Made by a program: the position numbers and the translations under genes. The notes under the pieces are model-generated. The model was not told the DNA's origin and did not search any database. It saw only the letters and a list, made by a program, of their open reading frames with translations. From Cylindrobasidium torrendii FP15055 ss-10 (taxonomy: Eukaryota; Basidiomycota; Agaricomycetes; Agaricales; Physalacriaceae), in NCBI GenBank assembly GCA_000934385.1, contig KN880833.1, positions 1 through 16,112 on the forward strand: a stretch of 16,112 nt of DNA, in the 5' to 3' direction. Below, in pieces: positions 1-9,831 of this stretch (position 1 is the stretch's first letter; each line of letters starts with the position of its first letter).

Positions 1-471
1 CATTCTCTGCGCCGTTGTTACGATTCTGTTGAGAGATTTTGCTACCTGTGTACGCACATGAAATGCATTGTGTGTATTAAATTGAAGTAAGAAATGCTGG
101 AATCATTTTAACATATTTCAGTAGCCCAAAAGCCATACACCGCCTTCCAGAAAGTTGTAATGTTCTGTAATCCTTGCGACACCTTACGAAAAAGGGGGTC
201 TCCTTAAAACCTAATTTCACTCATTGATGAAAGCTTACATCAGGATTTTATCGGATTTCAGCTAGTGTACAGCATTATAGCAATTACATGACATTATAAG
301 GCCATTTTAAGAATCTCCTTGTTTTAGTGATGAACGTACGCAGAATCGCCCTCGTCCACAGCGCCCGACCCCCCTACGCCCTCAAACTATAGTGATGGCA
401 GCGACTCGGAATCGGACAACCATTCGGCGTCCTCTCCACCACCCGAGGTGCGAGTAAAGGCCACGCGAGCC
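1..471. other. Left-edge region without a resolved gene
   Basis: No reading frame here resembles a known protein. From 334 onward the frame of the downstream gene is already open and rich in Ser, Pro and Asp, with no in-frame ATG before 472. A plausible 3' splice site (CAG at 341-343) lies just after the stop at 331-333, so an upstream exon may join here. I could not identify its 5' splice partner. The first 330 bases are AT-rich and look like intron, 5' leader or promoter. Confidence 0.4.
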
Positions 472-1776
472 ATGACCTTGGACGACCGCGAACACGGCGC
501 AAAGGTGAAAAAGGCATTGACGGAAGAGAGAACTAGGAAGGTGAATGAAGTCAACGAGAGAATAGAGAGGGAGCAGGAGGAACGCGAGCATGAGAGGGCT
601 TTGGGCGGTGAGGATTCAGAGAGCAGAAATGTCGAGAGCGCAGAAGAGCGCAAGCGTGCGAGGCATAGAGCTCGAATGGAGCGCATCATGGATGCCTTGC
701 ACGACGAGGACACGAATCACGACTTCTACGCACTTGCGCATTGCACAGAGAAGGATGACAAGGGTGATGTCGAGCCCGCCAGGTTCAAGATGCTCCAGGA
801 GTCAAGACAACACAAGCGAGCATTCGTTGCGGCGGCCAAAGTGCATTATCATGTCACACGCTCGAAGACGAAGGCCATCCGTTCTGAATTGGAGCCGCTG
901 GAAGGCGAGCCCAGCTACCAAGAATGGGTAGACGGGTGGAAAAAAAATCATCGCTTCCCCAAATTGCCTCCCCTCGAGGTGTTAGCCGTTGAGGACATGG
1001 CGCCGCCACCACCAGAACCAGAACCGGAAACCGATGTTTTTGTGGACACTAGTGGTCTTCCCGCAGCCTCGACCAATAACTTTACCCTTCCTGCTATACC
1101 TGCCGCGTCCGAGTCCAACGACACCGTTCCCGACACTTCCGACATGCCGACTCCCACGATGCGTACTAGATCTCTCGCCAGATTGGAGAGCGATGAAGAT
1201 GATTTAGAAGACGCAGATGAGGGCACAGTCGAGGCACCTGTCGCCGAATCCAGTCACCAACGCGAGACTGAGATTGCCAGTGACACTGTCAATACTGCAA
1301 ATCGTCGTCGAGATTTTACAGCTTTCACGTTTGCGCACCGCATTGCTTTTCAGTCTGCGGCTGGATCAAGTCAGCCACCTGCTGTACCACCAACCGTTGC
1401 TACGCGCAGAAACGGGGGAGGCGGCGCCGGGAACCGTGAGCTGCGGGTCCACGGCGGAGATGCTGGAGTTGCTGGGCCGAGTCGACAGGCGACTGGACGT
1501 TCGGGAACTCGTGCTGGCCGAGGGCGCACCAAACATGCCACTCATATCCAGGTCCCTCCGCCGCGCCGCAGTGCGCGCCATGCCGCACGCAGTATAGAGC
1601 AGACCGATACGGGCAGTGGACAGACGGAGAGTAGTACGGGCAACGCAGAGCCGGATACGAGCAATGCCGCCGCAGAGCCTGATACGGGCAAGAAACGAAA
1701 GGCGCCCGCCTCTGACCCTGAGAAAGGCTACGAGAAGAAGAAGAAGAAGAAGCGCCGTGGTGACGGAGGTCAGTGA
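472..1776 (+). CDS. Unrecognised charged, coiled-coil, probably nuclear protein (434 aa from ATG 472)
   Basis: I do not recognise this protein. From the first in-frame ATG it has 434 residues. Residues 1-75 are very rich in Glu, Arg and Lys and predict a long helix or coiled coil (R-K-V-N-E-V-N-E-R-I-E-R-E-Q-E-E-R-E). Residues about 76-175 look like a folded segment (H-D-F-Y-A-L-A-H near 83-90 and S-Y-Q-E-W-V-D-G-W near 148-156). The rest is disordered: a proline and glutamate run near 177-186, then Ser/Thr/Asp-rich linker, a Gly/Arg-rich stretch, and a C-terminus with G-K-K-R-K and a lysine run encoded by an AAG repeat. The basic C-terminus suggests nuclear import. The frame stays open upstream of 472 back to 334, so the true start may lie in an earlier exon. 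A transposon-derived origin is possible, but no catalytic motif is visible. Confidence 0.6.
   Translation: MTLDDREHGAKVKKALTEERTRKVNEVNERIEREQEEREHERALGGEDSESRNVESAEERKRARHRARMERIMDALHDEDTNHDFYALAHCTEKDDKGDVEPARFKMLQESRQHKRAFVAAAKVHYHVTRSKTKAIRSELEPLEGEPSYQEWVDGWKKNHRFPKLPPLEVLAVEDMAPPPPEPEPETDVFVDTSGLPAASTNNFTLPAIPAASESNDTVPDTSDMPTPTMRTRSLARLESDEDDLEDADEGTVEAPVAESSHQRETEIASDTVNTANRRRDFTAFTFAHRIAFQSAAGSSQPPAVPPTVATRRNGGGGAGNRELRVHGGDAGVAGPSRQATGRSGTRAGRGRTKHATHIQVPPPRRSARHAARSIEQTDTGSGQTESSTGNAEPDTSNAAAEPDTGKKRKAPASDPEKGYEKKKKKKRRGDGGQ
1735..1752 (+). repeat. In-frame (AAG)6 microsatellite
   Basis: Six consecutive AAG codons follow a GAG and precede two Arg codons near the end of the 434-residue protein. 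They give a polylysine run next to its probable nuclear localisation signal. Slippage here would change lysine number without breaking the frame. Confidence 0.9.
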
Positions 1777-2888
1777 GCACGGAGCTGCACACAGTGGTCG
1801 ATTGGTTTTTGTATGTATTAGTCCTTGCTTCGACTCTACATTCCCGTATTTATTTTCATGATGCTTTGGTGACTTACTCCTTGGCCTGGTTGTTCAAGTT
1901 GATCAGTATTTACTTGTTCTTACCCTAATTGAATCTCGTTATACTCTATGTTGTTTATGCCTTACTCATGCTTTATGGCCACAGTATGCCTCTATGACTA
2001 GTATGATTATGCCCCATGCACAAAGCTCAACGCTCGAATCATTGGTCCTTCACATGTAAGACAAAAAGCAGTATTGAACCGTCATAACATGGCGGGCATA
2101 CATTTGTCGTGAGTGCGCTAATGCTACGAAGAAACGCCGTGGTATCGTAAGTTACCCCAAATCCTCGTCTATCTCAGTGCCTTGCAATTGGTTAGTGGAC
2201 TACTTGCTATGGACCGTCCTCTGCATTCTGTCTACTAGCGTAGTATCCACAGAGAAAGTGGCACTGTGGGTCCCGAAATACGGATGTGACACGCTGATGC
2301 GTTCCCACCATTTTATTGCTCAACGACGTTCGGAATCGAAAGACACCCTTTCTGATATTGAGGTATTGCAAGCAGACGGAAGTGATCGTTATGGACGAGT
2401 TCTGGGAGTGACTTGCGCGCGGTAGACGAGCTGCACGTAGAACTGAGGCCCAAGGCTGAGGACAAAGACAAAGGAGATTCTGACCTGCCATTGACATTCC
2501 TCAGCGTTGACATGAAAAACTTATTTCGTTGGCCAACTCAAGAACAGTGGAATTCAAGTAGGATTGCTTATTGAGTTATCGACTCGCGGCGGGTGCATCG
2601 AACTGAAGAGAAGACTAATGGTCCGTTACTGTAGAGCCGTTGATTGAATCGTACCTGGTTTAGTATATAGCGTGAGTGTCCATGTAAATATCCTGTCAGC
2701 GAAGTACAGAGTCCCAAGTAGTGAAAGATAGTCCCAATGTGAGGCCTAAATGCACGTAAAGTAGGAAAGCAAGGAGTGAGCGACTGTACAGCGAGCGATG
2801 AGCGTCCATAATAGCGAATAACTGAAATCAATAAAGAAAGAAAGAAAGCATACATACATACCACAAAGCATTTGGCTCCGCCTGAGAT
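1777..2888. other. Intergenic region of about 1.1 kb with one weak coding-like scrap
   Basis: This holds the 3' side of the upstream plus-strand gene and the 3' side of the minus-strand F-box-like gene, which converge. It is mostly AT-rich and broken in all frames. The only coding-like text is a short plus-strand frame open from 2386 to a TGA at 2572-2574 (containing L-T-F-L-S-V-D-M), preceded in a different frame by another open stretch (about 2250-2425). No family is recognisable and there is no convincing start, so I do not call a gene. Confidence 0.4.
2835..2860. repeat. Adjacent GAAA and CATA microsatellites
   Basis: A run of GAAA units passes directly into a run of CATA units, about 30 bases downstream of the 3' end of the minus-strand F-box-like gene, so probably in its 3' untranslated region. 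It is a compound simple repeat and likely length-variable between strains. Confidence 0.85.
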
Positions 2889-4217
2889 TTAGCACGTCGA
2901 AACGCACCCCACCGACACCGACAACGTCTCCGCGCCTCGTGTTCGAGGCAAGCATTGGATTATGCGGCCTTGCATCCCTTCCATAAGTTCATGCTCAACC
3001 TCCCATGGCACCTGAAGCACAATTTTCACCGTTGCTCGACAGCTTGCGCGTACTAAAACATCATCGAGCCACTCCCATTCCCAATCCTGTCGCTCAAACA
3101 GAGAGAACGTATCGCTGAGCTCGAGCTCAAGCTGTAGTTGCTCGACCGCGAGTCTAGACAGAGGTTGAAATATGTCGACGAACTTGGGGGTATGAGGCGC
3201 GAGAACAGCCGTCCGGAAGGTATACGTTACGCAAGGCGCAGAGGTCGACGGGATGTCGAATCCTAATGATGAGGTATGATATGCCCGTATACGTAAGGAC
3301 TTGCTGTGCATGTTTGACAACAGCTGCTGTATAGCGTCGGGGTATGGGAAATGCAAGATGTCGATATCGAATAGCTCAAGATTAGCAAGAGAGCGATGAA
3401 CGGAGTCTCTTAGAAGATCCCCGACGAATGACTTGTGAGTTGTAGGGGTGAGTTGGATCCGGAGACGGGAAAGCGAAGCGGTGGTGAAGGATGGGATGAG
3501 AACGGTCGGATGACAGCTTGTGATGTCCTGGCCCGGCGATGCTGGCGCCCCCGTCCCCGTCAGCTCCATGTCGGACATCTCCAATTCTCGTAGCACCGTA
3601 CAGCGCCGTAACAGCCCTTGGACATTCAGCTTGAAGCCCCGTACAACCAGTTTGCGTAACCGCCTTGCCAGCGTACCATTCGTAAGCACCTCTCCCAGCG
3701 GGGTCGAGATTTCGCCGTGCGCAAGGATAGTGAGGCTTGTGAGATGGGGTAGGGATGCCACAATCCGCGGGGCAAGCTTGGTGTCGTGTGCCAGCCAACT
3801 CTTGTCCGATAGCTCCATGAACATGTCGTGTAGAGTGAGTTCGCGTACGTAGTTCGACAACCGCCCGCTCTTGATGACCGCCTGGAACGCTAGGTATGGG
3901 TTCACGTCCGCGTGGATTAGCTTCAAAGAGATCTTTGCTAAGACGAGAGCCTGAGCCGCCGCGCGGAAAGTTCGCGACGCCAGTGCGGCAGCTTTGAGTG
4001 TGCGCTGGTCGGACGAGATGAACTGTAGGGTGGCAGCGATGACCTCTTGTGGGAGAGTAGGTCGTTTTCTTGATATTGGCGTCGGCGGCGAGGGCGGTAC
4101 GGGCGGAAGAGCCTTGTTCAGTTGTAATGCTGCTGGCCAGCTAAAGCAACGACTTGATCTGCGGTAGACTACGGCATTGGACCGACGCAGAGGTGTAGAG
4201 TGGCGAGAGACTGCCAT
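2889..4217 (-). CDS. F-box-like / leucine-rich protein (442 aa), single exon
   Basis: An uninterrupted 442-codon frame starts at a true ATG (4217). Residues 1-50 are basic and then proline-rich. Residues about 53-92 resemble an F-box: a T-L-P-Q-E-V-I opening, a hydrophobic helix, then A-A-L-A-S-R-T-F-R. This is the usual Leu-Pro start and Ser/Arg-containing third helix of fungal F-box proteins. The remainder has leucine-spaced strands such as L-R-E-L-E-M-S-D-M-E-L and S-L-A-N-L-E-L-F-D-I, which fit an irregular leucine-rich repeat domain. Proteins of this type usually recruit substrates to SCF ubiquitin ligases through Skp1, and Agaricomycetes carry large, poorly conserved sets. The substrate is unknown. 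The family call rests on pattern rather than a database match. Confidence 0.75.
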   Translation of the reverse strand: MAVSRHSTPLRRSNAVVYRRSSRCFSWPAALQLNKALPPVPPSPPTPISRKRPTLPQEVIAATLQFISSDQRTLKAAALASRTFRAAAQALVLAKISLKLIHADVNPYLAFQAVIKSGRLSNYVRELTLHDMFMELSDKSWLAHDTKLAPRIVASLPHLTSLTILAHGEISTPLGEVLTNGTLARRLRKLVVRGFKLNVQGLLRRCTVLRELEMSDMELTGTGAPASPGQDITSCHPTVLIPSFTTASLSRLRIQLTPTTHKSFVGDLLRDSVHRSLANLELFDIDILHFPYPDAIQQLLSNMHSKSLRIRAYHTSSLGFDIPSTSAPCVTYTFRTAVLAPHTPKFVDIFQPLSRLAVEQLQLELELSDTFSLFERQDWEWEWLDDVLVRASCRATVKIVLQVPWEVEHELMEGMQGRIIQCLPRTRGAETLSVSVGCVSTC

Positions 4218-5004
4218 AGTTCGAATCGAGGAAAGAGGGGGAAAAGAAGAACAGTGTTAGCGATTTCACAGCTCTGATAAAGATGGGCGCAGAGATTCTG
4301 TTTCAAGAAAACGGCCCGATGCTCCAGCTCCCTTTCGGCTCCCTTACAAGAAAATGAAGACGGAAATTGCAGTGATGAAACGTTGCTCCGACATAGCCAC
4401 ATTACGGCGGTTCCATTTGTGACGCGTCGTCGACAACGTTGACTGCCTGGACAGGCTCTCATTCCTTGAGGCATTGTTCGGTGTAGAAAGTATATTGTGT
4501 AACCTGGGTGAAGAGCGCAAATATTGTCATCAATCGTAGCTTTAGGGCCGGCTTTTGATGGGCACTACACACAACCACTACTTATATACATACAGCTTCA
4601 TGTGCAATTCGTGCGAACTATCAGAGACTCCTGAGAGTTGCCTGAGAGACTCTCTGGGAGCTTCCGTAAATTTAAATTAAGCCAAACTGAACTTCTTCAA
4701 AGTCGAATGCTCCCTTGAAGCTCCACTTTCGTACGTTGGATCTGCAAGCTGCAAGAACTGCTTATCCTTGTCCGCAGTACTTGTAAGTTGTTACGGACAA
4801 GCTTGAACTTCGCCATGAACAAGACGCCGCTACTAGGTATTAGGTAGGCGTCCGCTAGCCAAGATGTTACCCAAATTCCATGTTGTTGAACGTTGAACCT
4901 TCAATTGGAATCTTGCTGAACCCATCGCTGCCAGAACCGTGTAGCTTGCGTATTTTGCACATACAGATTTACATATTTACATTGCGTTTGGTCCATAGTC
5001 CATG
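4218..5004. other. Intergenic region between F-box-like gene and dehydrogenase gene
   Basis: Both neighbours are on the minus strand, so this stretch holds the promoter of the F-box-like gene (right of 4217) and the 3' region of the dehydrogenase gene (left of 5005). Short reading frames here have biased, low-content translations and no recognisable domain. A cluster of related CTGAGAG/GAGACTC words sits near 4621-4660. I see no RNA gene. Confidence 0.5.
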
Positions 5005-6276
5005 TCACTTTCGTCTTGCCGCCTCCTTACCCTCTGCACGGTCCACCTCCTTGCCGTGTACCACTACATCTGTCATGTCGTCCGCCAGCTTGCGCGCTGC
5101 AGCCTCAATCTCCGGTGGTAGAATGCCACCATCGCTCCCTGCTTCAACTGTTGCCTGGCCTGTCTGCCACATGCGTTGTTGTGCAAGACCTTGCTCAATC
5201 ATCGCCTGAATGCCATTGAGCCCATGCCACCCCATCGCCTCGACTATTTGGAGCATTGGTGTTCGTCGTGGTTTATACTAGAACGAGTGAGATATGAAAG
5301 GCAAACTTGACATCGAACGTACAGGCATCTCCAAGAAGAGGCGTTTCACGGGAATGGGAAGCTCTGACTCTGGGACACGGGGAGCAGCGTATGGGATGGT
5401 CAAAAGGGCCATGACGGTCGTGTACACCATCCTTTCGGCATAAGTTTGAGGGGAAATAGCAGCTGAGTCTCAATTAGCACGGGCTGTGTGAATACAAGTG
5501 ACCACGCACGGATCGCGCCGACTGCCATCAGAATCTGAGGTTTGCCCTCGCCGACGAGATAGTCCTCGACATCTTGGGGCGTGCGCAGATGGACGAGACC
5601 GTTCTTGCTTGAAAGATGGGGCATGGCGTCCTGGACAAACTTGACCTCTGCGGGGTCGCGGTTAATCAGGAAAATAGGGGACAGTCCAAGGAGTGTAAGG
5701 GCGTGAGCCGCTGAACGCGTTGTTGCGCCGCCGCCGATGACTAGACCTGCACCTTTTGCAGAGGCGGGGAAGGACGAGTTTGGCGAGATGGTCTGGGCAG
5801 GGAATTGTGTGCGCAGGGCGTTTACGAGTGCATTTCTGACGCCGAGAACTAGCAACCCTATGTTAACCCACGAAGGATGAAAGTCATGGCACGACGCACT
5901 GTCTGTGTTTTGTCCAACGAGTTTGATTTGTCCGTTCGCCGTGGGTACCTTGACTATGGTGTTGCAGGCATCTGTGATTTTTGACTCGGGCGAGATCTCG
6001 TCGAGGAAAGGGATAATCGCTGCCTTGAGCGGCATCGTGACACTAACCTGGACATCGGACAAAGCAGAAGAAAGGAAAAGAATTAACGCACGCTGTACCT
6101 CCACATTCATCGCTCTGCAATGTCTCTAGCATTTCATCGGTCACCTTGCTAGTCGACCAGTACTCGAAGCTGTTCCCCGTTTTCTGGCCTTGGAACACGC
6201 AGTTGTGGAACGCTGGACTTGCGGAGTGGGCGACAGGATAACCAAAAAGGTAGAATTTTTTGTTCGAAGGGGCCAT
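5005..6276 (-). CDS. Stand-alone shikimate/quinate dehydrogenase family protein (359 aa, 5 exons)
   Basis: Family enzymes reduce 3-dehydroshikimate with NADPH or oxidise quinate/shikimate, in the cytosol. Exons on minus: 6276-6092, 6042-5900, 5848-5510, 5462-5323, 5277-5005. The four introns are 49, 51, 47 and 45 bases; phases were set by recovering family motifs across each junction. The substrate-binding pair S18 and S20 lies in H-S-A-S-P-A-F-H-N. Catalytic Lys is K68 (V-T-M-P-L-K) and Asp is D109 (N-T-D-I-L-G), with N89 in C-N-T. A Rossmann G-G-G-A-T-T-R motif (148-154) is followed by N172-R173, which usually marks NADP(H) preference. The C-terminal Gln is Q298 in M-I-E-Q. The protein exceeds bacterial AroE (about 270 aa), with a tail of roughly 53 residues after W306. 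Fungi normally make chorismate with the pentafunctional AROM protein, so this separate gene more likely serves quinate use or a side reaction. All key residues are present, which argues against a dead enzyme. Confidence 0.93.
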
Positions 6277-8071
6277 TGCGGGGAAAGAGGCGGAAAGCAG
6301 AAGATCACAATGCGGGGATGGTGGGGTAAGGGAGAGGTTATATGACGGAAAAACGATCTTCCGCACTTGCCAATACGACGCGATTGCTATAACCGCAATT
6401 GAGACGACCCAGATCCTACAAAAATTAGGGACTGTGCGATATGATGAGACAGGTACAACTTGCCTGGCAGTATATATCGACATGGAGGACTTATGAGCGT
6501 GTCAGGTCTTTTGCAAGACACTTGTCCGATGTGAACACGGAGGGCAAGTAGGAGGGTTTGATCTCCGCAACGAGTATACTAACTGTCAGAAACAGCCTTG
6601 GAAATGACAGGATAAAAGCGACGGCGAGATGGTTCTGTGACCTTCAAGATGTTCAGGCAATGGTGATGGCAAAAGACCAACGTAATGATTTCAATTGCGC
6701 GCCCCATGGCGGCCATCATCATGACCACGACGCGTATCCTTGAAGGTAAGTTATGTTCAATCCAGCCTACCAATCTGTACATGTGTAAAGATCTTGATAC
6801 CTGGTGTACCATTTTGAAGGTTGCCAGGATCCAGCTCCAAGTTAAATCGCACCACTGGTCCTCATTTCTCAGGCAAATCTAGATTCGTCCTATTGATCCA
6901 AGAAATACTTGACATCCAGTACTCGTACTCAGTCCTCAGGCCTCCGCACTCAGTGGTCACGGTAGCGTAAGTAAAGCAGCTGTGTAACCCGTCGCCGTCT
7001 TTGCCATTAATAAATTATAATGCTAGAGTCGGAATAGACATCCTCCTTTCATGGATCGCTCGCTCGAAGTGTCGCATCCTTATTCCGCAACCTACAGTGC
7101 GGGTTTGGTCGCCGCCTGACAAGGGTTCTATTTCCTTATAACACAGAGTTACTAAGTAGCAGCAAGTCGAATGGCCGGGTCGAAAGAACGTTGGACGAGC
7201 TCGAGGGCATCGCTGTTACGTACGTACAAATTCTCTCTCCATCAGTTCCTTCGAGGACGACGACGTCCGGCAAAGTCTCGCTCCCTGTACCATGTTGGCA
7301 GACGGCGCGGGAACCATGCTCGTGGCTGAACGACGGGGCCGGTGGCTGAGATGCGTGAGCTCGTCACCCGTGCCGCAAACAGTGTCAACACCCGCGGTGC
7401 ACCAAGCCTGTCATTGAATCCCACTTGTAGCACTCGGCTAACCCCCTGCTGCGCGAGACAAATGCTACAAAAGATCAAGCATCGAAGGATGCTCATGCAT
7501 TAGAGTCACCTCGTCCCCGATTAATATCGTTAGACGACTGGCAGTAGAACAAGAAGGTACTACATATTCAACGACATCAGTAGCTCTAGGTCAGAGTAGA
7601 TAAACCCACAGCCAGCAATTCACCATGTTTTAGAGAGGACCAATTGAAAACAGCCCGTGCTATGTTAACACTATGAAGAGAAAAGGGATAGTAGAGGACG
7701 ACTTACATACACTCTTATAGCTTTATAGCTTGAAGTACATCGCAAAGGCACATCTGATGAGACCAATTACCGTTCCATATACCGTACAATCGAATATTCG
7801 AACTGAACCAAGTTATTTTCACGCAGAGCCAGCACACTGAAGTACGTGAGCTGAAGTCAGTGGACCGCGGGTTTTGCGACGATAACGTAGAGTGAATATG
7901 TACCGTCTTTTTTGGGAGAAAAGTGACTATTCAGTCTATCCTCAGAGGATAAAAATGTGTTAATGTATTTGAAGAGGAGACTCGTCCTTGACGGTCAATG
8001 ATCGGAATCTCATCTTTCTCCTTCACACTACCAACTTGACTTAGCACATATTTTGGCGGCGTCTATTGACC
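6277..8071. other. Gene-poor region of about 1.8 kb
   Basis: This lies upstream of both the minus-strand dehydrogenase gene and the plus-strand gene A, so it should hold both promoters. A TATATA word at 6471-6477 is about 195 bases upstream of the dehydrogenase ATG and could be a TATA element, but this is weak. A GC-richer patch at about 7190-7500 carries a chance-looking minus frame with no recognisable domain. I found no fifth copy of the unrecognised family, no tRNA and no transposon ends. Confidence 0.5.
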
Positions 8072-9078
8072 ATGCCGACACCATACACGGAGGACTGCAT
8101 TTCTCTGACTGGTGTCTTTGAGGAGCCATTTGGATACCCAATCTACACAGAGCACATGGAGACCGTAGTGTGTGGCCAAGAAAATACACACATCCTCGGG
8201 CTAACGACGTCTCAGCTCCGGATGCATGCACTGGCAACTGGGATGAACGATGAAGAAGTTGTAGATGCTCTCTTTAACCCAGGAAACTATCTCTACAGTG
8301 CGTTGACTACCTAACCTTCCCGCCCCACTTCAACTCATTATACAGTGCAGCGCGATTTCGGCTTACAGACTTCCCGGAAGAACTACGCTTTTATTCCTCC
8401 CGACAGTTGTATTCAATCTCTGACCAAGACCTACATTCAAAATCAACGACATCCTCACAAGGATCGAACGCGCGCTAAGGTTCGTTTGTCTTGCACTGGA
8501 CTCATTCAGATACTTGATCAATTGTGTAGACAGAAGCTAGCGCACTGGAATACTCACTCATCGTTTTATCACCCTCACAGCGTCCGATTTTCCTTCGTCA
8601 TCCCGTAACGGGTGTTATCACCAAACATGTGCACCCTTATCCAGCTTTCCCAAGCATCCGGTTGCGCTCAGCCGATTCTTCTTTCATCGCACTCAGAACC
8701 ACTCCCAGATTGACGTTGCTAGGAAGAGCGCCCGACGTAATCCAAGAATTCTCCACCGCGCACAGACACTTCCTTTTCAATCCTCCGCTTGGGTGGTATA
8801 CTTCCTCAGAGCGTCCTCTTTCTCCTGCACCCAAGCCGCCCATCACGCGTGTCACACTATCAGACACTGATTGTTCTACCTCGTCAAGGCTAGCAAAGCC
8901 AGCGCGCGCGCATTCGCGCAAACGACAGCGTGACACGGCCCCGCCGGATGCATGCCTCCCACTCAAACGCTCTCGTGGAACGCCCTGTATTCCAATACGC
9001 CGAAACCCTCCTCGTACTGCAAAGACCAAGGCTAGAGAAGCTATCGCGCCGTCTGTACGCCGGCGTCGAGTTTCATAG
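8072..9078 (+). CDS. Unrecognised family, copy A (285 aa, 4 exons, intact)
   Basis: Exons: 8072-8164, 8216-8297, 8346-8479, 8530-9078; introns of 51, 48 and 50 bases in phases 0, 1 and 0. Splice sites were chosen by aligning copies A, B and C. Residues 1-31 start with M-P-T-P-Y-T-E-D-C-I-S-L-T-G. Exon 2 (about 32-58) contains L-A-T-G-M and ends N-Y-L-Y. Exon 4 begins with the family core: F-L-R-H-P-V-T-G (124-131), H-V-H-P-Y-P-A-F-P (136-144) and R-L-R-S-A-D (147-152). A weakly conserved linker follows, then basic clusters KRQR (234-237), KRSR (249-252) and RRRR (280-283), with an R-T-A-K-T-K-A-R-E motif shared by the paralogues. The basic tail suggests a nuclear protein. I see no signal peptide, membrane segment or catalytic signature. 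Intron 1 has a length divisible by three and no in-frame stop, so its retention would give a 302-residue form. I do not know the function. Confidence 0.85.
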
Positions 9079-9831
9079 TAGTCCAAATGCATGAACGCTC
9101 CGCTACTCCTGCGTCACATCGCGCAGTGAACAGCGGCTAGGGCACCGCCCACTCTCTTCCATCTGGCATCCCCGTGAAGATGCGTGCGGTCACTATGGTC
9201 GAGTGTGAGCGGCGCATAAATCCGGCCGCGTGCGCAATGACGGCCTACCAGTATGCAATGCTGGAGAATCTGCCGAGTTGGACTCGACTACATATTTCAA
9301 AGCCATGTTCTCGTATCCATTGACTCTGTTCGACATGTTGCAACATACTCTTCTCGTAGCTATAGCTTATTCCGAACAATCTGCAAGTCCTTTTCAACTG
9401 TCGATAGCGTATGTTGGGCTTACAATTAATACAAGAAAATCAGGCCTGAGCGTCCTGAAGGCCTTGGAGACGGCTAGATCACTAGCTAGCATTATTGACT
9501 GCAGTCTACGCCTTATTTCAAGACAGACCATGAGTGGGTTTCGAGCTTGAGCACCCACCGGCAGAGGAATATTTTACACCCTTGCACAATACGACGCGAT
9601 TCATGATGCGCACGACTGAGCCGCGTGATTGTAGAGTACAGACAGAGTTAGTACGCCAGCAACAACCTGGCAACAACTTGAGGACCCAGATGGCTGTCAC
9701 ATGATCGCAAGTACGTACGGCGCGCGCCGAATTGCACCGGGCTCGATCACCATTCGCGCCTTCTTCCGTTCATCATCGAGCTATCCCAGCAGTGCTGGCC
9801 TTGTCTGTCTGAAATCGCTGGATAAGATGGG
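9079..9831. other. Spacer between family copies A and B
   Basis: About 750 bases hold the 3' flank of copy A and the promoter of copy B. A plus frame ending near 9550 begins at a GTG and shows no family resemblance, so I treat it as chance. A palindrome-rich CGTACGTACGGCGCGCGCCG-like patch lies at about 9711-9730, about 100 bases before the copy B start. I see no duplicated flank that would mark a simple tandem duplication unit. Confidence 0.45.

Noticed and set aside
4214..4230. GTTCGAATC-like word as a tRNA T-loop
   Set aside because: No matching acceptor stem, A box or anticodon arm at tRNA spacing on either strand.
4169..4474. Minus frame of 101 codons at and upstream of the F-box-like start
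   Set aside because: Cys/Arg-rich, no domain, and it overlaps the promoter and start of the F-box-like gene in another frame.
7242..7496. 84-codon minus frame in the gene-poor region
   Set aside because: Arg-rich translation from a GC-rich patch, no recognisable motif, no splice partners.
8637..9092. 151-codon minus frame opposite exon 4 of copy A
   Set aside because: It is the antisense shadow of a strongly biased coding exon; the plus frame is supported by three paralogues and this frame is not conserved in them.
9230..9550. 106-codon plus frame between copies A and B
   Set aside because: Begins at GTG rather than ATG and shows no similarity to the family or to anything I recognise.
9711..9730. 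GC-rich palindrome before copy B as a transposon end
   Set aside because: Only one copy is seen, without a partner inverted repeat or a target duplication.
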